Of a DNA stretch of 64,000 nt, positions 37,652 through 51,319 are shown piece by piece. Every line of letters starts with the position of its first letter. The stretch's first letter is position 1. Below the pieces are notes generated by a model. It searched no databases. It saw only the letters and a program-made list of their open reading frames with translations, and was not told where the DNA came from. The position numbers were made by a program, and so were the translations under genes. Source of the stretch: Nephrocerus scutellatus (Eukaryota > Arthropoda > Insecta > Diptera > Pipunculidae); NCBI GenBank assembly GCA_947095585.1, contig OX352762.1:48103335-48167334 (forward strand). Direction: 5' to 3'.

Positions 37652-40600
37652 ATCATATTCCAGAATTTCCATAGGAAGAAGTCTGATAGTCGCATCTTAG
37701 TTCTACATTCCGAATTTCCTGCGAATCGCTTGGGAAATTGATTTGTTCCAGAAATTCCAGACCATAATGATCATATTCCAGAATTTCCATAGGAAGAAAT
37801 CTTATAGTCGCATCTTAGTTCTACATTCCGAATTTCATGCGAATCGCTTGAGAAATTGATTTGTTCCAGAAATTTCAGACTATAATTATCATATTCCAGA
37901 ATTTCCATAGGAAGAAGTCTTATAGTCGCATCTTAGTCCTACATTCCAAATTTCATGCGAATCGCTTGAGAAATTGATTTGTTCCAGAAATTCCACACCA
38001 TAACGATCATATTCCAGAATTTCCATAGGAAGAAGTCTGATAGTCGCATCTTAGTTCTACATTCCGAATTTCATGCGAATCGCTTAAGAAATTGATTTGT
38101 TCCAGAAATTCCAGACAATAATGATCATATTCTAGAATTTCCATAGGAATAATTCTTATAGTCGCATTTTAGTTCTACATTCCGAATTTCATGCGAATCG
38201 CTTGAGAAATTGATTTGTTCCAAAAATTCCAGACAATAATGATCATATTCCAGAAGTTCCATAGGAAGAATTCTTATAGTCGCATCTTAGTTCTACACTC
38301 CGAATTTCATGCGAATCGCTTGAGAAATTGATTTGTTCTTGAAATTCCAGACCATAATGATCATATTCCAGAATTTCCATAGAAAGAAGTCTTATAGTCG
38401 CATCTTAGTTCTACATTCCAAATTTCATGCGAATCCTTGAGAAATTGATTTTTTCCAGAAATTCCAGACAATAATGATCATATTCCAGAAGTTCCATAGG
38501 AAGAAATCTTATAGTCACATCTTAGTCCTACATTCCGAATTTCATGCGAATCGCTTGAGAAAGTGATATGTTCTAGAAATTCCAGACCATAATGATCATT
38601 TCACAATTTCCATAGGAAGAAGTCTGATAATCGCATCTTAGTTCTACATTCTGAATATCCTGCGAATCGCTTGGGAATTTGATTTGTTCCAGAAATTCCA
38701 GACCTTAATGATCATATTCCACAATTTCCATAGGAAGAAGTCTGATAATCGCATCTTAGTTCTACATTCCGAATTTCCTGCGAATAGCTTGGGAAATTGA
38801 TTTGTTCCAGAAATTCCAGACCATAATGATCATACTCCACAATTTCCATAGGAAGAAGTCTGATAATCGCATCTTAGTTCTACATTCCGAATTTCATGCG
38901 AATCGCTTGAGAAATTGATTTTTTCCAGAAATTCCAGACAATAATGATCATATTCTAGAATTTCCATAGGAAGAATTCTTATAGTCGCATCTTAGCTCTA
39001 CATTCCGAATTTCCTGCGAATAGCTTGGGAAATTGATTTTTTCCAGAAATTCCAGACAATAATGATCATATTCTAGAATTTCCATAGGAAGAAGTCTGAT
39101 AATCGCATCTTAGTTCTACATTCCGAATTTCCTGCGAATAGCTTGGGAAATTGATTTGTTCCAGAAATTCCATACCATAATGATCATACTCCACAATTTC
39201 CATAGGAAGAAGTCTGATAATCGCATCTTAGTTCTACATTCCGAATTTCATGCGAATCGCTTGAGAAATTGATTTATTCCAGAAATTCCAGACCATAATG
39301 ATCATATTCCAGAATTTCCATAGGAAGAAATCTTATAGTCGCATCGTAGTTCTACATTCCGAATTTCATGCGAATCGCTTGAGAAATTGATTTGTTCCAG
39401 AAATTCCAGACCATAATGATCATATTCCAGAATTTCCATAGGAAGAAATCTTATAGTCGCATCTTAGTTCTACATTCCGAACTTCATGCGAATCGCTTGA
39501 GAAATTGATTTATTCCAGAAATTCCAGAACATAATGATCATATTCCAGAATTTCCATAGGAAGAAATCTTATAGTCGCATCGTAGTGCTACATTCCGAAT
39601 TTCATGCGAATCGCTTGAGAAATTGATTTGTTCCAGAAATTCCAGACAATAACGATCATATTCTAGAATTTCCATAGGAAGAATTCTTATAGTCGCATCG
39701 TAGTTCTACATTCCGAATTTCATGCGAATCGCTTAAGAAATTGATTTGTTCCAGAAATTCCAGACAATAATGATCATATTCCAGAAGTTCCATAGGAAGA
39801 ATTCTTATAGTCGCATCTTAGTTCTACATTCCGAATTTTATGCGAATCGCTTGAGAAATTGATTTGTTCCTGAAATTCCAGACCATAATGATCATATTCC
39901 AGAATTTCCATAGAAAGAAATCTTATAGTCGCATCTTAGATCTACATTCCGAAATTCATGCGAATCGCTTGAAAAATTGATTTGTTCCAGAAATTCCAGA
40001 CAATAATGATCATATTCCAGAAGTTCCATAGGAAGAAATCTTATAGTCACATCTTAGTCCTACATTCCGAATTTCATGCGAATCGCTTGAGAAAGTGATA
40101 TGTTCCAGAAATTCTAGACCATAATGATCATTTCACAATTTGCATAGTAAGAAGTCTGATAGTCGCATCTTAGTTCTACATTCCGAATTTCCTGCGAGTC
40201 TCTTGGGAAATTGATTTGTTCTAGAAATTCCAGACCATAATGATCATATTCCACAATTTCCATAGGAAGAAGTCTGATAGTCGAATCTTAGTTCTACATT
40301 CCGAATTTCCTGCGAATCGCTTGGGAAATTGATTTGTTCCAGAAATTCTAGACCATAATGATGATATTCCAGAATTTCCATAGGAAGAAATCTTATAGTC
40401 GCATCTTAGTTCTACATTCCGAATTTCATGCGAATCGCTTGAGAAATTGATTTGTTCCAGAAATTCCAGACCATAATTATCATATTCCAGAATTTCCAGA
40501 GGAAGAAGTCTTATAGTCGCATCTTAGTCCTACATTCCGAATTTCCTGTGAATCGGAAGAAGTTTGATAGTCGCATCTTAGTTCTACATTCCGAACTTCA

Positions 40601-43390
40601 TGCGAATCGCTTGAGAAATTGATTTATTCCAGAAATTCCAGACCATAATGATCATATTCCAGAATTTCCATAGGAAGAAATCTTATAGTCGCATCGTAGT
40701 TCTACATTCCGAATTTCATGCGAATCGCTTGAGAAATTGATTTGTTCCAGAAATTCCAGACCATAATGATCATATTCCAGAATTTCCATAGGAAGAAATC
40801 TTATAGTCGCATCGTAGTTCTACATTCCGAATTTCATGCGAATCGCTTGAGAAATTGATTTGTTCCAGAAATTCCAGACCATAATGATCATATTCCAGAA
40901 TTTCCATAGGAAGAAATCTTATAGTCGCATCTTAGTTCTACATTCCGAACTTCATGCGAATCGCTTGAGAAATTGATTTATTCCAGAAATTCCAGAACAT
41001 AATGATCATATTCCAGAATTTCCATAGGAAGAAATCTTATAGTCGCATCGTAGTGCTACATTCCGAATTTCATGCGAATCGCTTGAGAAATTGATTTGTT
41101 CCAGAAATTCCAGACAATAACGATCATATTCTAGAATTTCCATAGGAAGAATTCTTATAGTCGCATTTTAGTTCTACATTCCGAATTTTATGCGAATCGC
41201 TTGAGAAATTGATTTGTTCCTGAAATTCCAGACCATAATGATCATATTCCAGAATTTCCATAGAAAGAAATCTTATAGTCGCATCTTAGTTCTACATTCC
41301 GAATTTCATGCGAATCGCTTGAGAAATTGATTTGTTCCAGAAATTCCAGACAATAATGATCATATTCCAGGAGTTCCATAGGAAGAAATCTTATAGTCAC
41401 ATCTTAGTCCTACATTCCGAATTTCATGCGAATCGCTTGAGAAAGTGATATGTTCCAGAAATTCTAGACCATAATGATCATTTCACAATTTGCATAGGAA
41501 GAAGTCTGATAGTCGCATCTTAGTTCTACATTCCGAATTTCCTGCGAGTCTCTTGGGAAATTGATTTGTTCTAGAAATTCCAGACCATAATGATCATATT
41601 CCACAATTTCCATAGGAAGAAGTCTGATAGTCGAATCTTAGTTCTACATTCCGAATTTCCTGCGAATCGCTTGGGAAATTGATTTGTTCCAGAAATTCCA
41701 GACCATAATGATGATATTCCAGAATTTCCATAGGAAGAAATCTTATAGTCGCATCTTAGTTCTACATTCCGAATTTCATGCGAATCGCTTGAGAAATTGA
41801 TTTGTTCCAGAAATTCCAGACCATAATTATCATATTCCAGAATTTCCATAGGAAGAAGTCTTATAGTCGCATCTTAGTCCTACATTCCGAATTTCCTGTG
41901 AATCGGAAGAAGTCTGATAGTCGCATCTTAGTTCTACATTCCGAATTTCATGCGAATCGCTTGAGAAATTGATTTGTTCCAGAAATTCCAGACCATAATG
42001 ATCATATTCCACAATTTCCATAGGAAGAAGTCTGATAGTCGCATCTTAGTTCTACATTCTGAATTTCCTGCGAATTGCTTGGGAAATTGATTTGTTCCAG
42101 AAATTCCAGACCATAATGATCATATTCCAGAATTTCCATAGGAAGAAATCTTATAGTCGCATCTTAGTTCTACATTCCGAATTTCATGCGAATCGCTTGA
42201 GAAATTGATTTGTTCCAGAAATTCCAGACCATAATGATCATATTCCAGAATTTCCATAGGAAGAAGTCTAATAGTGGCATCTTAGTTCTACATTCCGAAT
42301 TTCATGCGAATCGCTTGAGAAATTGATTTATTCCAGAAATTCCAGACCATAATGATCATATTCCAGAATTTCCATAGGAAGAATTCTAATAATCGCTTCT
42401 TAGTTCTACATTCCGCATTTCATGCGAATCGCTTAAGAAATTGATTTGTTCCAGAAATTCCAGACCATAATGATGATATTCCAGAATTTCCATAGGAAGA
42501 AATCTTATAGTCGCATCTTAGTTCTACATTCCGAATTTCATGCGAATTGCTGGAGAAATTGATTTTTTCCAGAAATTCCAGACCATAATGATCAAATTCC
42601 AGAATTTCCATAGGAAGAAATCTTATAGTCGCATCGTAGTTCTACATTCCGAATTTCATGCGAATCGCTTGAGAAATTGATTTGTTCCAGAAATTCCAGA
42701 CCATAATGATCATATTCCAGAATTTCCATAGGAAGAAGTCTTATAGTCACATCTTAGTCCTACATTCCGAATTGCATGCAAATCTCTTGAGAAACTGATT
42801 TGTTCCAGAAATTCCAGACCATAATGATCATATTCCAGAATTTCCATAGGAAGAAGTCTAATAGTCGCATCTTAGTTCTACATTCCGAATTTCATGCGAA
42901 TTGCTTGGGAAATTGATTTGTTCCTGAAATTCCAGACCATAATGATCATATTCCAGAATTTCCATAGGAAGAAGTCTAATAGTCGCATCTTAGTTCTACA
43001 TTCCGAATTTCATGCGAAACGCTTGAGAAATTGATTTGTTCCAGAAATTCCAGACCATAATGATCATATTCCAGAATTTCCATAGGAAGAATTCTAATAG
43101 TCGCATCTTAGTTCTACATTCCGAATTTCAAGGGAATCGCTAGGGAAATTGATTTGTTCCTGAAATTGCAGACCATAATGATCATATTCCAGAATTTCCA
43201 TAGGAAGAAGTCTAATAGTGGCATCTTAGTTCTTCATTCCGAATTTCATGCGAATCGCTTGAGAAATTGATTTATTCCAGAAATTCCAGACCATAATGAT
43301 CATATTCCAGAATTTCCATAGGAAGAAATCTTATAGTCGCATCTTAGTTCTACATTCCGAATTTCATGCGAATCGCTTGAGAAACTGATT
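37652..43390 (+). repeat. X block, copy 2
   Basis: Carries the ordered X variants: 'ccacaccataacg', 'aggaataattctt', 'ttgttcttgaaattcc', 'ctgaatatcctgcg', 'gtagtgctac', 'catttcacaatttgc' and the short chimeric monomers (about 40549 and 41899). The stretch 38.74-39.26 kb has extra monomers with 'gataatcgc' and 'gaatagcttggg' that are absent from copy 1. They look like a local duplication of one or two units. Confidence 0.83.
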
Positions 43391-43918
43391 TGTTCCAGAA
43401 ATTCCAGACAATAATGATCATATTCTAGAATTTCCATAGGAAGAAGTCTTATAGTTGCATCTTAGTCCAACATTCCGAATTTCATGCGAATTGGTTGCGA
43501 AATTGATTTGTTCCAGAAATTCCAGACCATAATGATCATATTCCAGAATTTCCATAGGAAGAAGTCTGATAGTAGCTTCTTAGCTCTACATTCCGCATTT
43601 CATGCGAATCGCTTAAGAAATTGATTTGTTCCAGAAATTCCAGACCATAATGATGATATTCCAGAATTTCCATAGGAAGAAATCTTATAGTCGCATCGTA
43701 GTTCTAAATTCCGAATTTCATGCGAATCGCTTGAGAAATTTATTTGTTCCAGAAATTCCAGACCATAATGATCATATTCCACAATTTCCATAGGAAGAAG
43801 TCTGATAGTCGCATCATAGTTCTACATTCTGAATTTCCTGCGAATTGCTTGGGAAATTGATTTGTTCCAGAAATTCCAGACCATAATGATCATATTCCAG
43901 AATTTCCATAGGAAGAAA
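38115..43918 (+). repeat. Segment repeated at 44941-51271
   Basis: Realigns with 44941-51271. The offset is 6826 at the left ('acactccg' at 38295 and 45121) and 7353 at the right (for example 42420 and 49773, 43600 and 50953). The growth of the offset is mostly due to the 762-bp tandem duplication in the second copy. The right end lies where 'aaatcttatag' (43918) faces 'attctaatag' (51271). Confidence 0.82.
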
Positions 43919-44940
43919 TCTTATAGTCGCATCTTAGTTCTCCATTCCGAATTTCATGCGAATCGCTTGAGAAATTGATTTGTTCCAGAAATTCCAGACA
44001 ATAATGATCATATTCTAGAATTTCCATAGGAAGAAGTTTTATACTTGCATCTTAGTCCAACATTCCGAAATTCATGCGAATCGCTTGCGAAATTGATTTG
44101 TTCCAGAAATTCCAGACCATAATGATGATATTCCAGAATTTCCATAGGAAGAAATCTTATAGTCGCATCGTAGTTCTAAATTCCGAATTTCATGCGAATC
44201 GCTTGAGAAATTTATTTGTTCCAGAAATTCCAGACCATAATGATCATATTCCAGAATTTCCATAGGAAGAAATCTTATAGTCGCATCGTAGTTCTACATT
44301 CCGAATTTCATGCGAATCGCTTAAGAAATTGATTTGTTCCAGAAATTCCAGACCATAAGGTCATATTCCAGAATTTCCATAGGAAGAAATCTTATAATCG
44401 CATCGTAGTTCTACATTCCGAATTTCATGTGAATCGCTTGAGAAATTGATTTGTTCCAGAAATTCCAGACCATAATGATCATATTCCAGAATTTCCATAG
44501 AAAGAAATCTTATAGTCGCATCTTAGTTCTACATTCCGAATTTCATGCGAATCGCTTGGGAAATTGATTTGTTCCAGAAATTCCAGACCATAATGATCAT
44601 ATTCCACAATTTCCATAGGAAGAAGTCTGATAGTCGCATATTAGTTCTACATTCTGAATTTCCTGCGAATTGCTTGGGAAATTGATTTGTTCCAGAAATT
44701 CCAGACCATAATGATCATATTCCAGAATTTCCATAGGAAGAAATCTTATAGTCTCATCTTAGTTCTACATTCCGAATTTCATGCGAATCGCTTGAGAAAT
44801 TGATTTGTTCCAGAAATTCCAGACCATAATGATCATATTCCAGAATTTCCATAGGAAGAAATCTTATAGTCGCATCTTAGTTCTACACTCTGAATTTCCT
44901 GCGAATTGCTTGGGAAATTGATTTGTTCCAGAAATTCCAG
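43919..44940 (+). repeat. Satellite monomers between X copies
   Basis: About 8 to 9 monomers link the two X copies. They include 'tatacttgcatc' (near 44041, again at 56154 and 62567) and 'ccataaggtcatattcc' (near 44353, again at 62997). Both variants are otherwise typical of the right-hand Z domain, so this stretch shares ancestry with 56.0-56.5 and 62.4-63.2 kb. No other sequence type is present. Confidence 0.75.
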
Positions 44941-46947
44941 ACAATAATGATCATATTCTAGAATTTCCATAGGAATAATTCTTATAGTCGCATTTTAGTT
45001 CTACATTCCGAATTTCATGCGAATCGCTTGAGAAATTGATTTGTTCCAGAAATTCCAGACAATAATGATCATATTCCAGAAGTTCCATAGGAAGAATTCT
45101 TATAGTCGCATCTTAGTTCTACACTCCGAATTTCATGCGAATCGCTTGAGAAATTGATTTGTTCTTGAAATTCCAGACCATAATGATCATATTCCAGAAT
45201 TTCCATAGAAAGAAGTCTTATAGTCGCATCTTAGTTCTACATTCCAAATTTCATGCGAATCGCTTGAGAAATTGATTTGTTCCAGAAATTCCAGACAATA
45301 ATGATCATATTCCAGAAGTTCCATAGGAAGAAATCTTATAGTCACATCTTAGTCCTACATTCCGAATTTCATGCGAATCGCTTGAGAAAGTGATATGTTC
45401 TAGAAATTCCAGACCATAATGATCATTTCACAATTTCCATAGGAAGAAGTCTGATAATCGCATCTTAGTTCTACATTCCGAATATCCTGCGAATCGCTTG
45501 GGAATTTGATTTGTTCCAGAAATTCCAGACCTTAATGATCATATACCACAATTTCCATAGGAAGAAGTCTGATAATCGCATCTTAGTTCTACATTCCGAA
45601 TTTCCTGCGAATAGCTTGGGAAATTGATTTGTTCCAGAAATTCCAGACCATAATGATCATACTCCACAATTTCCATAGGAAGAAGTCTGATAATCGCATC
45701 TTAGTTCTACATTCCGAATTTCATGCGAATCGCTTGAGAAATTGATTTTTTCCAGAAATTCCAGACAATAATGATCATATTCTAGAATTTCCATAGGAAG
45801 AATTCTTATAGTCGCATCTTAGCTCTACATTCCGAACTTCATGCGAATCGCTTGAGAAATTGATTTATTCCAGAAATTCCAGACCATAATGATCATATTC
45901 CAGAATTTCCATAGGAAGAAATCTTATAGTCGCATCGTAGTTCTACATTCCGAATTTCATGCGAATCGCTTGAGAAATTGATTTGTTCCAGAAATTCCAG
46001 ACCATAATGATCATATTCCAGAATTTCCATAGGAAGAAATCTTATAGTCGCATCTTAGTTCTACATTCCGAACTTCATGCGAATCGCTTGAGAAATTGAT
46101 TTATTCCAGAAATTCCAGAACATAATGATCATATTCCAGAATTTCCATAGGAAGAAATCTTATAGTCGCATCGTAGTGCTACATTCCGAATTTCATGCGA
46201 ATCGCTTGAGAAATTGATTTGTTCCAGAAATTCCAGACAATAACGATCATATTCTAGAATTTCCATAGGAAGAATTCTTATAGTCGCATTTTAGTTCTAC
46301 ATTCCGAATTTCATGCGAATCGCTTAAGAAATTGATTTGTTCCAGAAATTCCAGACAATAATGATCATATTCCAGAAGTTCCATAGGAAGAATTCTTATA
46401 GTCGCATCTTAGTTCTACATTCCGAATTTTATGCGAATCGCTTGAGAAATTGATTTGTTCCTGAAATTCCAGACCATAATGATCATATTCCAGAATTTCC
46501 ATAGAAAGAAATCTTATAGTCGCATCTTAGATCTACATTCCGAAATTCATGCGAATCGCTTGAAAAATTGATTTGTTCCAGAAATTCCAGACAATAATGA
46601 TCATATTCCAGAAGTTCCATAGGAAGAAATCTTATAGTCACATCTTAGTCCTACATTCCGAATTTCATGCGAATCGCTTGAGAAAGTGATATGTTCCAGA
46701 AATTCTAGACCATAATGATCATTTCACAATTTGCATAGGAAGAAGTCTGATAGTCGCATCTTAGTTCTACATTCCGAATTTCCTGCGAGTCTCTTGGGAA
46801 ATTGATTTGTTCTAGAAATTCCAGACCATAATGATCATATTCCACAATTTCCATAGGAAGAAGTCTGATAGTCGAATCTTAGTTGTACATTCCGAATTTC
46901 CTGCGAATCGCTTGGGAAATTGATTTGTTCCAGAAATTCCAGACCAT

Positions 46948-47709
46948 AATGATGATATTCCAGAATTTCCATAGGAAGAAATCTTATAGTCGCATCTTAG
47001 TTCTACATTCCGAATTTCATGCGAATCGCTTGAGAAAATGATTTGTTCCAGAAATTCCAGACCATAATTATCATATTCCTGAATTTCCAGAGGAAGAAGT
47101 CTTATAGTCGCATCTTAGTCCTACATTCCGAATTTCCTGTGAATCGGAAGAAGTCTGATAGTCGCATCTTAGTTCTACATTCCGAACTTCATGCGAATCG
47201 CTTGAGAAATTGATTTATTCCAGAAATTCCAGACCATAATGATCATATTCCAGAATTTCCATAGGAAGAAATCTTATAGTCGCATCGTAGTTCTACATTC
47301 CGAATTTCATGCGAATCGCTTGAGAAATTGATTTGTTCCAGAAATTCCAGACCATAATGATCATATTCCAGAATTTCCATAGGAAGAAATCTTATAGTCG
47401 CATCGTAGTTCTACATTCCGAATTTCATGCGAATCGCTTGAGAAATTGATTTGTTCCAGAAATTCCAGACCATAATGATCATATTCCAGAATTTCCATAG
47501 GAAGAAATCTAATAGTCGCATCTTAGTTCTACATTCCGAACTTCATGCGAATCGCTTGAGAAATTGATTTATTCCAGAAATTCCAGAACATAATGATCAT
47601 ATTCCAGAATTTCCATAGGAAGAAATCTTATAGTCGCATTTTAGTTCTACATTCCGAATTTCATGCGAATCGCTTGAGAAATTGATTTGTTCCAGAAATT
47701 CCAGACAAT
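46948..47709 (+). repeat. 762-bp tandem duplication, copy 1
   Basis: Direct copy of 47710-48471. The landmark 'cctgaatttccagagg' occurs at 47078 and 47840, and the short chimeric join at 47139 and 47901. The length equals 7 monomers minus the 64-bp deletion inside. Confidence 0.85.
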
Positions 47710-48471
47710 AATGATGATATTCCAGAATTTCCATAGGAAGAAATCTTATAGTCGCATCTTAGTTCTACATTCCGAAATTCATGCGAATCGCTTGAGAAAT
47801 TGATTTGTTCCAGAAATTCCAGACCATAATTATAATATTCCTGAATTTCCAGAGGAAGAAGTCTTATAGTCGCATCTTAGTCCTACATTCCGAATTTCCT
47901 GTGAATCGGAAGAAGTCTGATAGTCGCATCTTAGTTCTACATTCCGAACTTCATGCGAATCGCTTGAGAAATTGATTTATTCCAGAAATTCCAGACCATA
48001 ATGATCATATTCCAGAATTTCCATAGGAAGAAATCTTATAGTCGCATCGTAGTTCTACATTCCGAATTTCATGCGAATCGCTTGAGAAATTGATTTGTTC
48101 CAGAAATTCGAGACCATAATGATCATATTCCAGAATTTCCATAGGAAGAAATCTTATAGTCGCATCGTAGTTCTACATTCCGAATTTCATGCAAATCGCT
48201 TGAGAAATTGATTTGTTCCAGAAATTCCAGACCATAATGATCATATTCCAGAATTTCCATAGGAAGAAATCTAATAGTCGCATCTTAGTTCTACATTCCG
48301 AACTTCATGCGAATCGCTTGAGAAATTGATTTATTCCAGAAATTCCAGAACATAATGATCATATTCCAGAATTTCCATAGGAAGAAATCTTATAGTCGCA
48401 TTTTAGTTCTACATTCCGAATTTCATGCGAATCGCTTGAGAAATTGATTTGTTCCAGAAATTCCAGACAAT
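47710..48471 (+). repeat. 762-bp tandem duplication, copy 2
   Basis: Same order as 46948-47709. Private differences include 'ttataatattcc' near 47830 (for 'ttatcatattcc') and 'attcgagacc' near 48107. The pair is thus older than, or less homogenised than, the 3119-bp pair. Confidence 0.85.
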
Positions 48472-51319
48472 AATGATCATATTCCAGAAGTTCCATAGGA
48501 AGAATTCTTATAGTCGCATCTTAGTTCTACATTCCGAATTTTATGCGAATCGCTTGAGAAATTGATTTGTTCCTGAAATTCCAGACCATAATGATCATAT
48601 TCCAGAATTTCCATAGAAAGAAATCTTATAGTCGCATCTTAGTTCTACATTCCGAATTTCATGCGAATCGCTTGAGAAATTGATTTGTTCCAGAAATTCC
48701 AGACAATAATGATCATATTCCAGAAGTTCCATAGGAAGAAATCTTATAGTCACATCTTAGTCCTACATTCCGAATTTCATGCGAATCGCTTGAGAAAGTG
48801 ATATGTTCCAGAAATTCTAGACCATAATGATCATTTCACAATTTGCATAGGAAGAAGTCTGATAGTCGCATCTTAGTTCTACATTCCGAATTTCCTGCGA
48901 GTCTCTTGGGAAATTGATTTGTTCTAGAAATTCCAGACCATAATGATCATATTCCACAATTTCCATAGGAAGAAGTCTGATAGTCGAATCTTAGTTCTAC
49001 ATTCCGAATTTCCTGCGAATCGCTTGGGAAATTGATTTGTTCCAGAAATTCCAGACCATAATGATGATATTCCAGAATTTCCATAGGAAGAAATCTTATA
49101 GTCGCATCTTAGTTCTACATTCCGAATTTCATGCGAATCGCTTGAGAAATTGATTTGTTCCAGAAATTCCAGACCATAATTATCATATTCCAGAATTTCC
49201 TTAGGAAGAAGTCTTATAGTCGCATCTTAGTCCTACATTCCGAATTTCCTGTGAATCGGAAGAAGTCTGATAGTCGCATCTTAGTTCTACATTCCGAATT
49301 TCATGCGAATCGCTTGAGAAATTGATTTGTTCCAGAAATTCCAGACCATAATGATCATATTCCACAATTTCCATAGGAAGAAGTCTGATAGTCGCATCTT
49401 AGTTCTACATTCTGAATTTCCTGCGAATTGCTTGGGAAATTGATTTGTTCCAGAAATTCCAGACCATAATGATCATATTCCAGAATTTCCATAGGAAGAA
49501 ATCTTATAGTCGCATCTTAGTTCTACATTCCGAATTTCATGCGAATCGCTTGAGAAATTGATTTGTTCCAGAAATTCCAGACCATAATGATCATATTCCA
49601 GAATTTCCATAGGAAGAAGTCTAATAGTGGCATCTTAGTTCTACATTCCGAATTTCATGCGAATCGCTTGAGAAATTGATTTATTCCAGAAATTCCAGAC
49701 CATAATGATCATATTCCAGAATTTCCATAGGAAGAATTCTAATAATCGCTTCTTAGTTCTACATTCCGCATTTCATGCGAATCGCTTAAGAAATTGATTT
49801 GTTCCAGAAATTCCAGACCATAATGATGATATTCCAGAATTTCCATAGGAAGAAATCTTATAGTCGCATCTTAGTTCTACAATCCGAATTTCATGCGAAT
49901 TGCTTGAGAAATTGATTTTTTCCAGAAATTCCAGACCATAATGATCAAATTCCAGAATTTCCATAGGAAGAAATCTTATAGTCGCATCGTAGTTCTACAT
50001 TCCGAATTTCATGCGAATCGCTTGAGAAATTGATTTGTTCCAGAAATTCCAGACCATAATGATCATATTCCAGAATTTCCATAGGAAGAAGTCTTATAGT
50101 CACATCTTAGTCCTACATTCCGAATTGCATGCAAATCTCTTGAGAAACTGATTTGTTCCAGAAATTCCAGACCATAATGATCATATTCCAGAATTTCCAT
50201 AGGAAGAAGTCTAATAGTCGCATCTTAGTTCTACATTCCGAATTTCATGCGAATTGCTTGGGAAATTGATTTGTTCCTGAAATTCCAGACCATAATGATC
50301 ATATTCCAGAATTTCCATAGGAAGAAGTCTAATAGTCGCATCTTAGTTCTACATTCCGAATTTCATGCGAATCGCTTGAGAAATTGATTTGTTCCAGAAA
50401 TTCCAGACCATAATGATCATATTCCAGAATTTCCATAGGAAGAATTCTAATAGTCGCATCTTAGTTCTACATTCCGAATTTCAAGGGAATCGCTAGGGAA
50501 ATGGATTTGTTCCTGAAATTGCAGACCATAATGATCATATTCCAGAATTTCCATAGGAAGAAGTCTAATAGTGGCATCTTAGTTCTTCATTCCGAATTTC
50601 ATGCGAATCGCTTGAGAAATTGATTTATTCCAGAAATTCCAGACCATAATGATCATATTCCAGAATTTCCATAGGAAGAAATCTTATAGTCGCATCTTAG
50701 TTCTACATTCCGAATTTCATGCGAATCGCTTGAGAAACTGATTTGTTCCAGAAATTCCAGACAATAATGATCATATTCTAGAATTTCCATAGGAAGAAGT
50801 CTTATAGTTGCATCTTAGTCCAACATTCCGAATTTCATGCGAATTGGTTGCGAAATTGATTTGTTCCAGAAATTCCAGACCATAATGATCATATTCCAGA
50901 ATTTCCATAGGAAGAAGTCTGATAGTAGCTTCTTAGTTCTACATTCCGCATTTCATGCGAATCGCTTAAGAAATTGATTTGTTCCAGAAATTCCAGACCA
51001 TAATGATGATATTCCAGAATTTCCATAGGAAGAAATCTTATAGTCGCATCGTAGTTCTAAATTCCGAATTTCATGCGAATCGCTTGAGAAATTTATTTGT
51101 TCCAGAAATTCCAGACCATAATGATCATATTCCACAATTTCCATAGGAAGAAGTCTGATAGTCGCATCATAGTTCTACATTCTGAATTTCCTGCGAATTG
51201 CTTGGGAAATTGATTTGTTCCAGAAATTCCAGACCATAATGATCATATTCCAGAATTTCCATAGGAAGAATTCTAATAGTCGCATCTTAGTTCTACATTC
51301 CGAATTTCAAGGGAATCGC

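Larger units (their letters stand above)
44941..51271 (+). repeat. X block, copy 3
   Basis: Third occurrence of the X monomer order, parallel to 38115-43918. It lacks most of the extra 'gaatagcttggg' monomers of copy 2 but gains a 762-bp tandem duplication (46948-48471). Short chimeric monomers lie at about 47139, 47901 and 49251. Confidence 0.82.
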
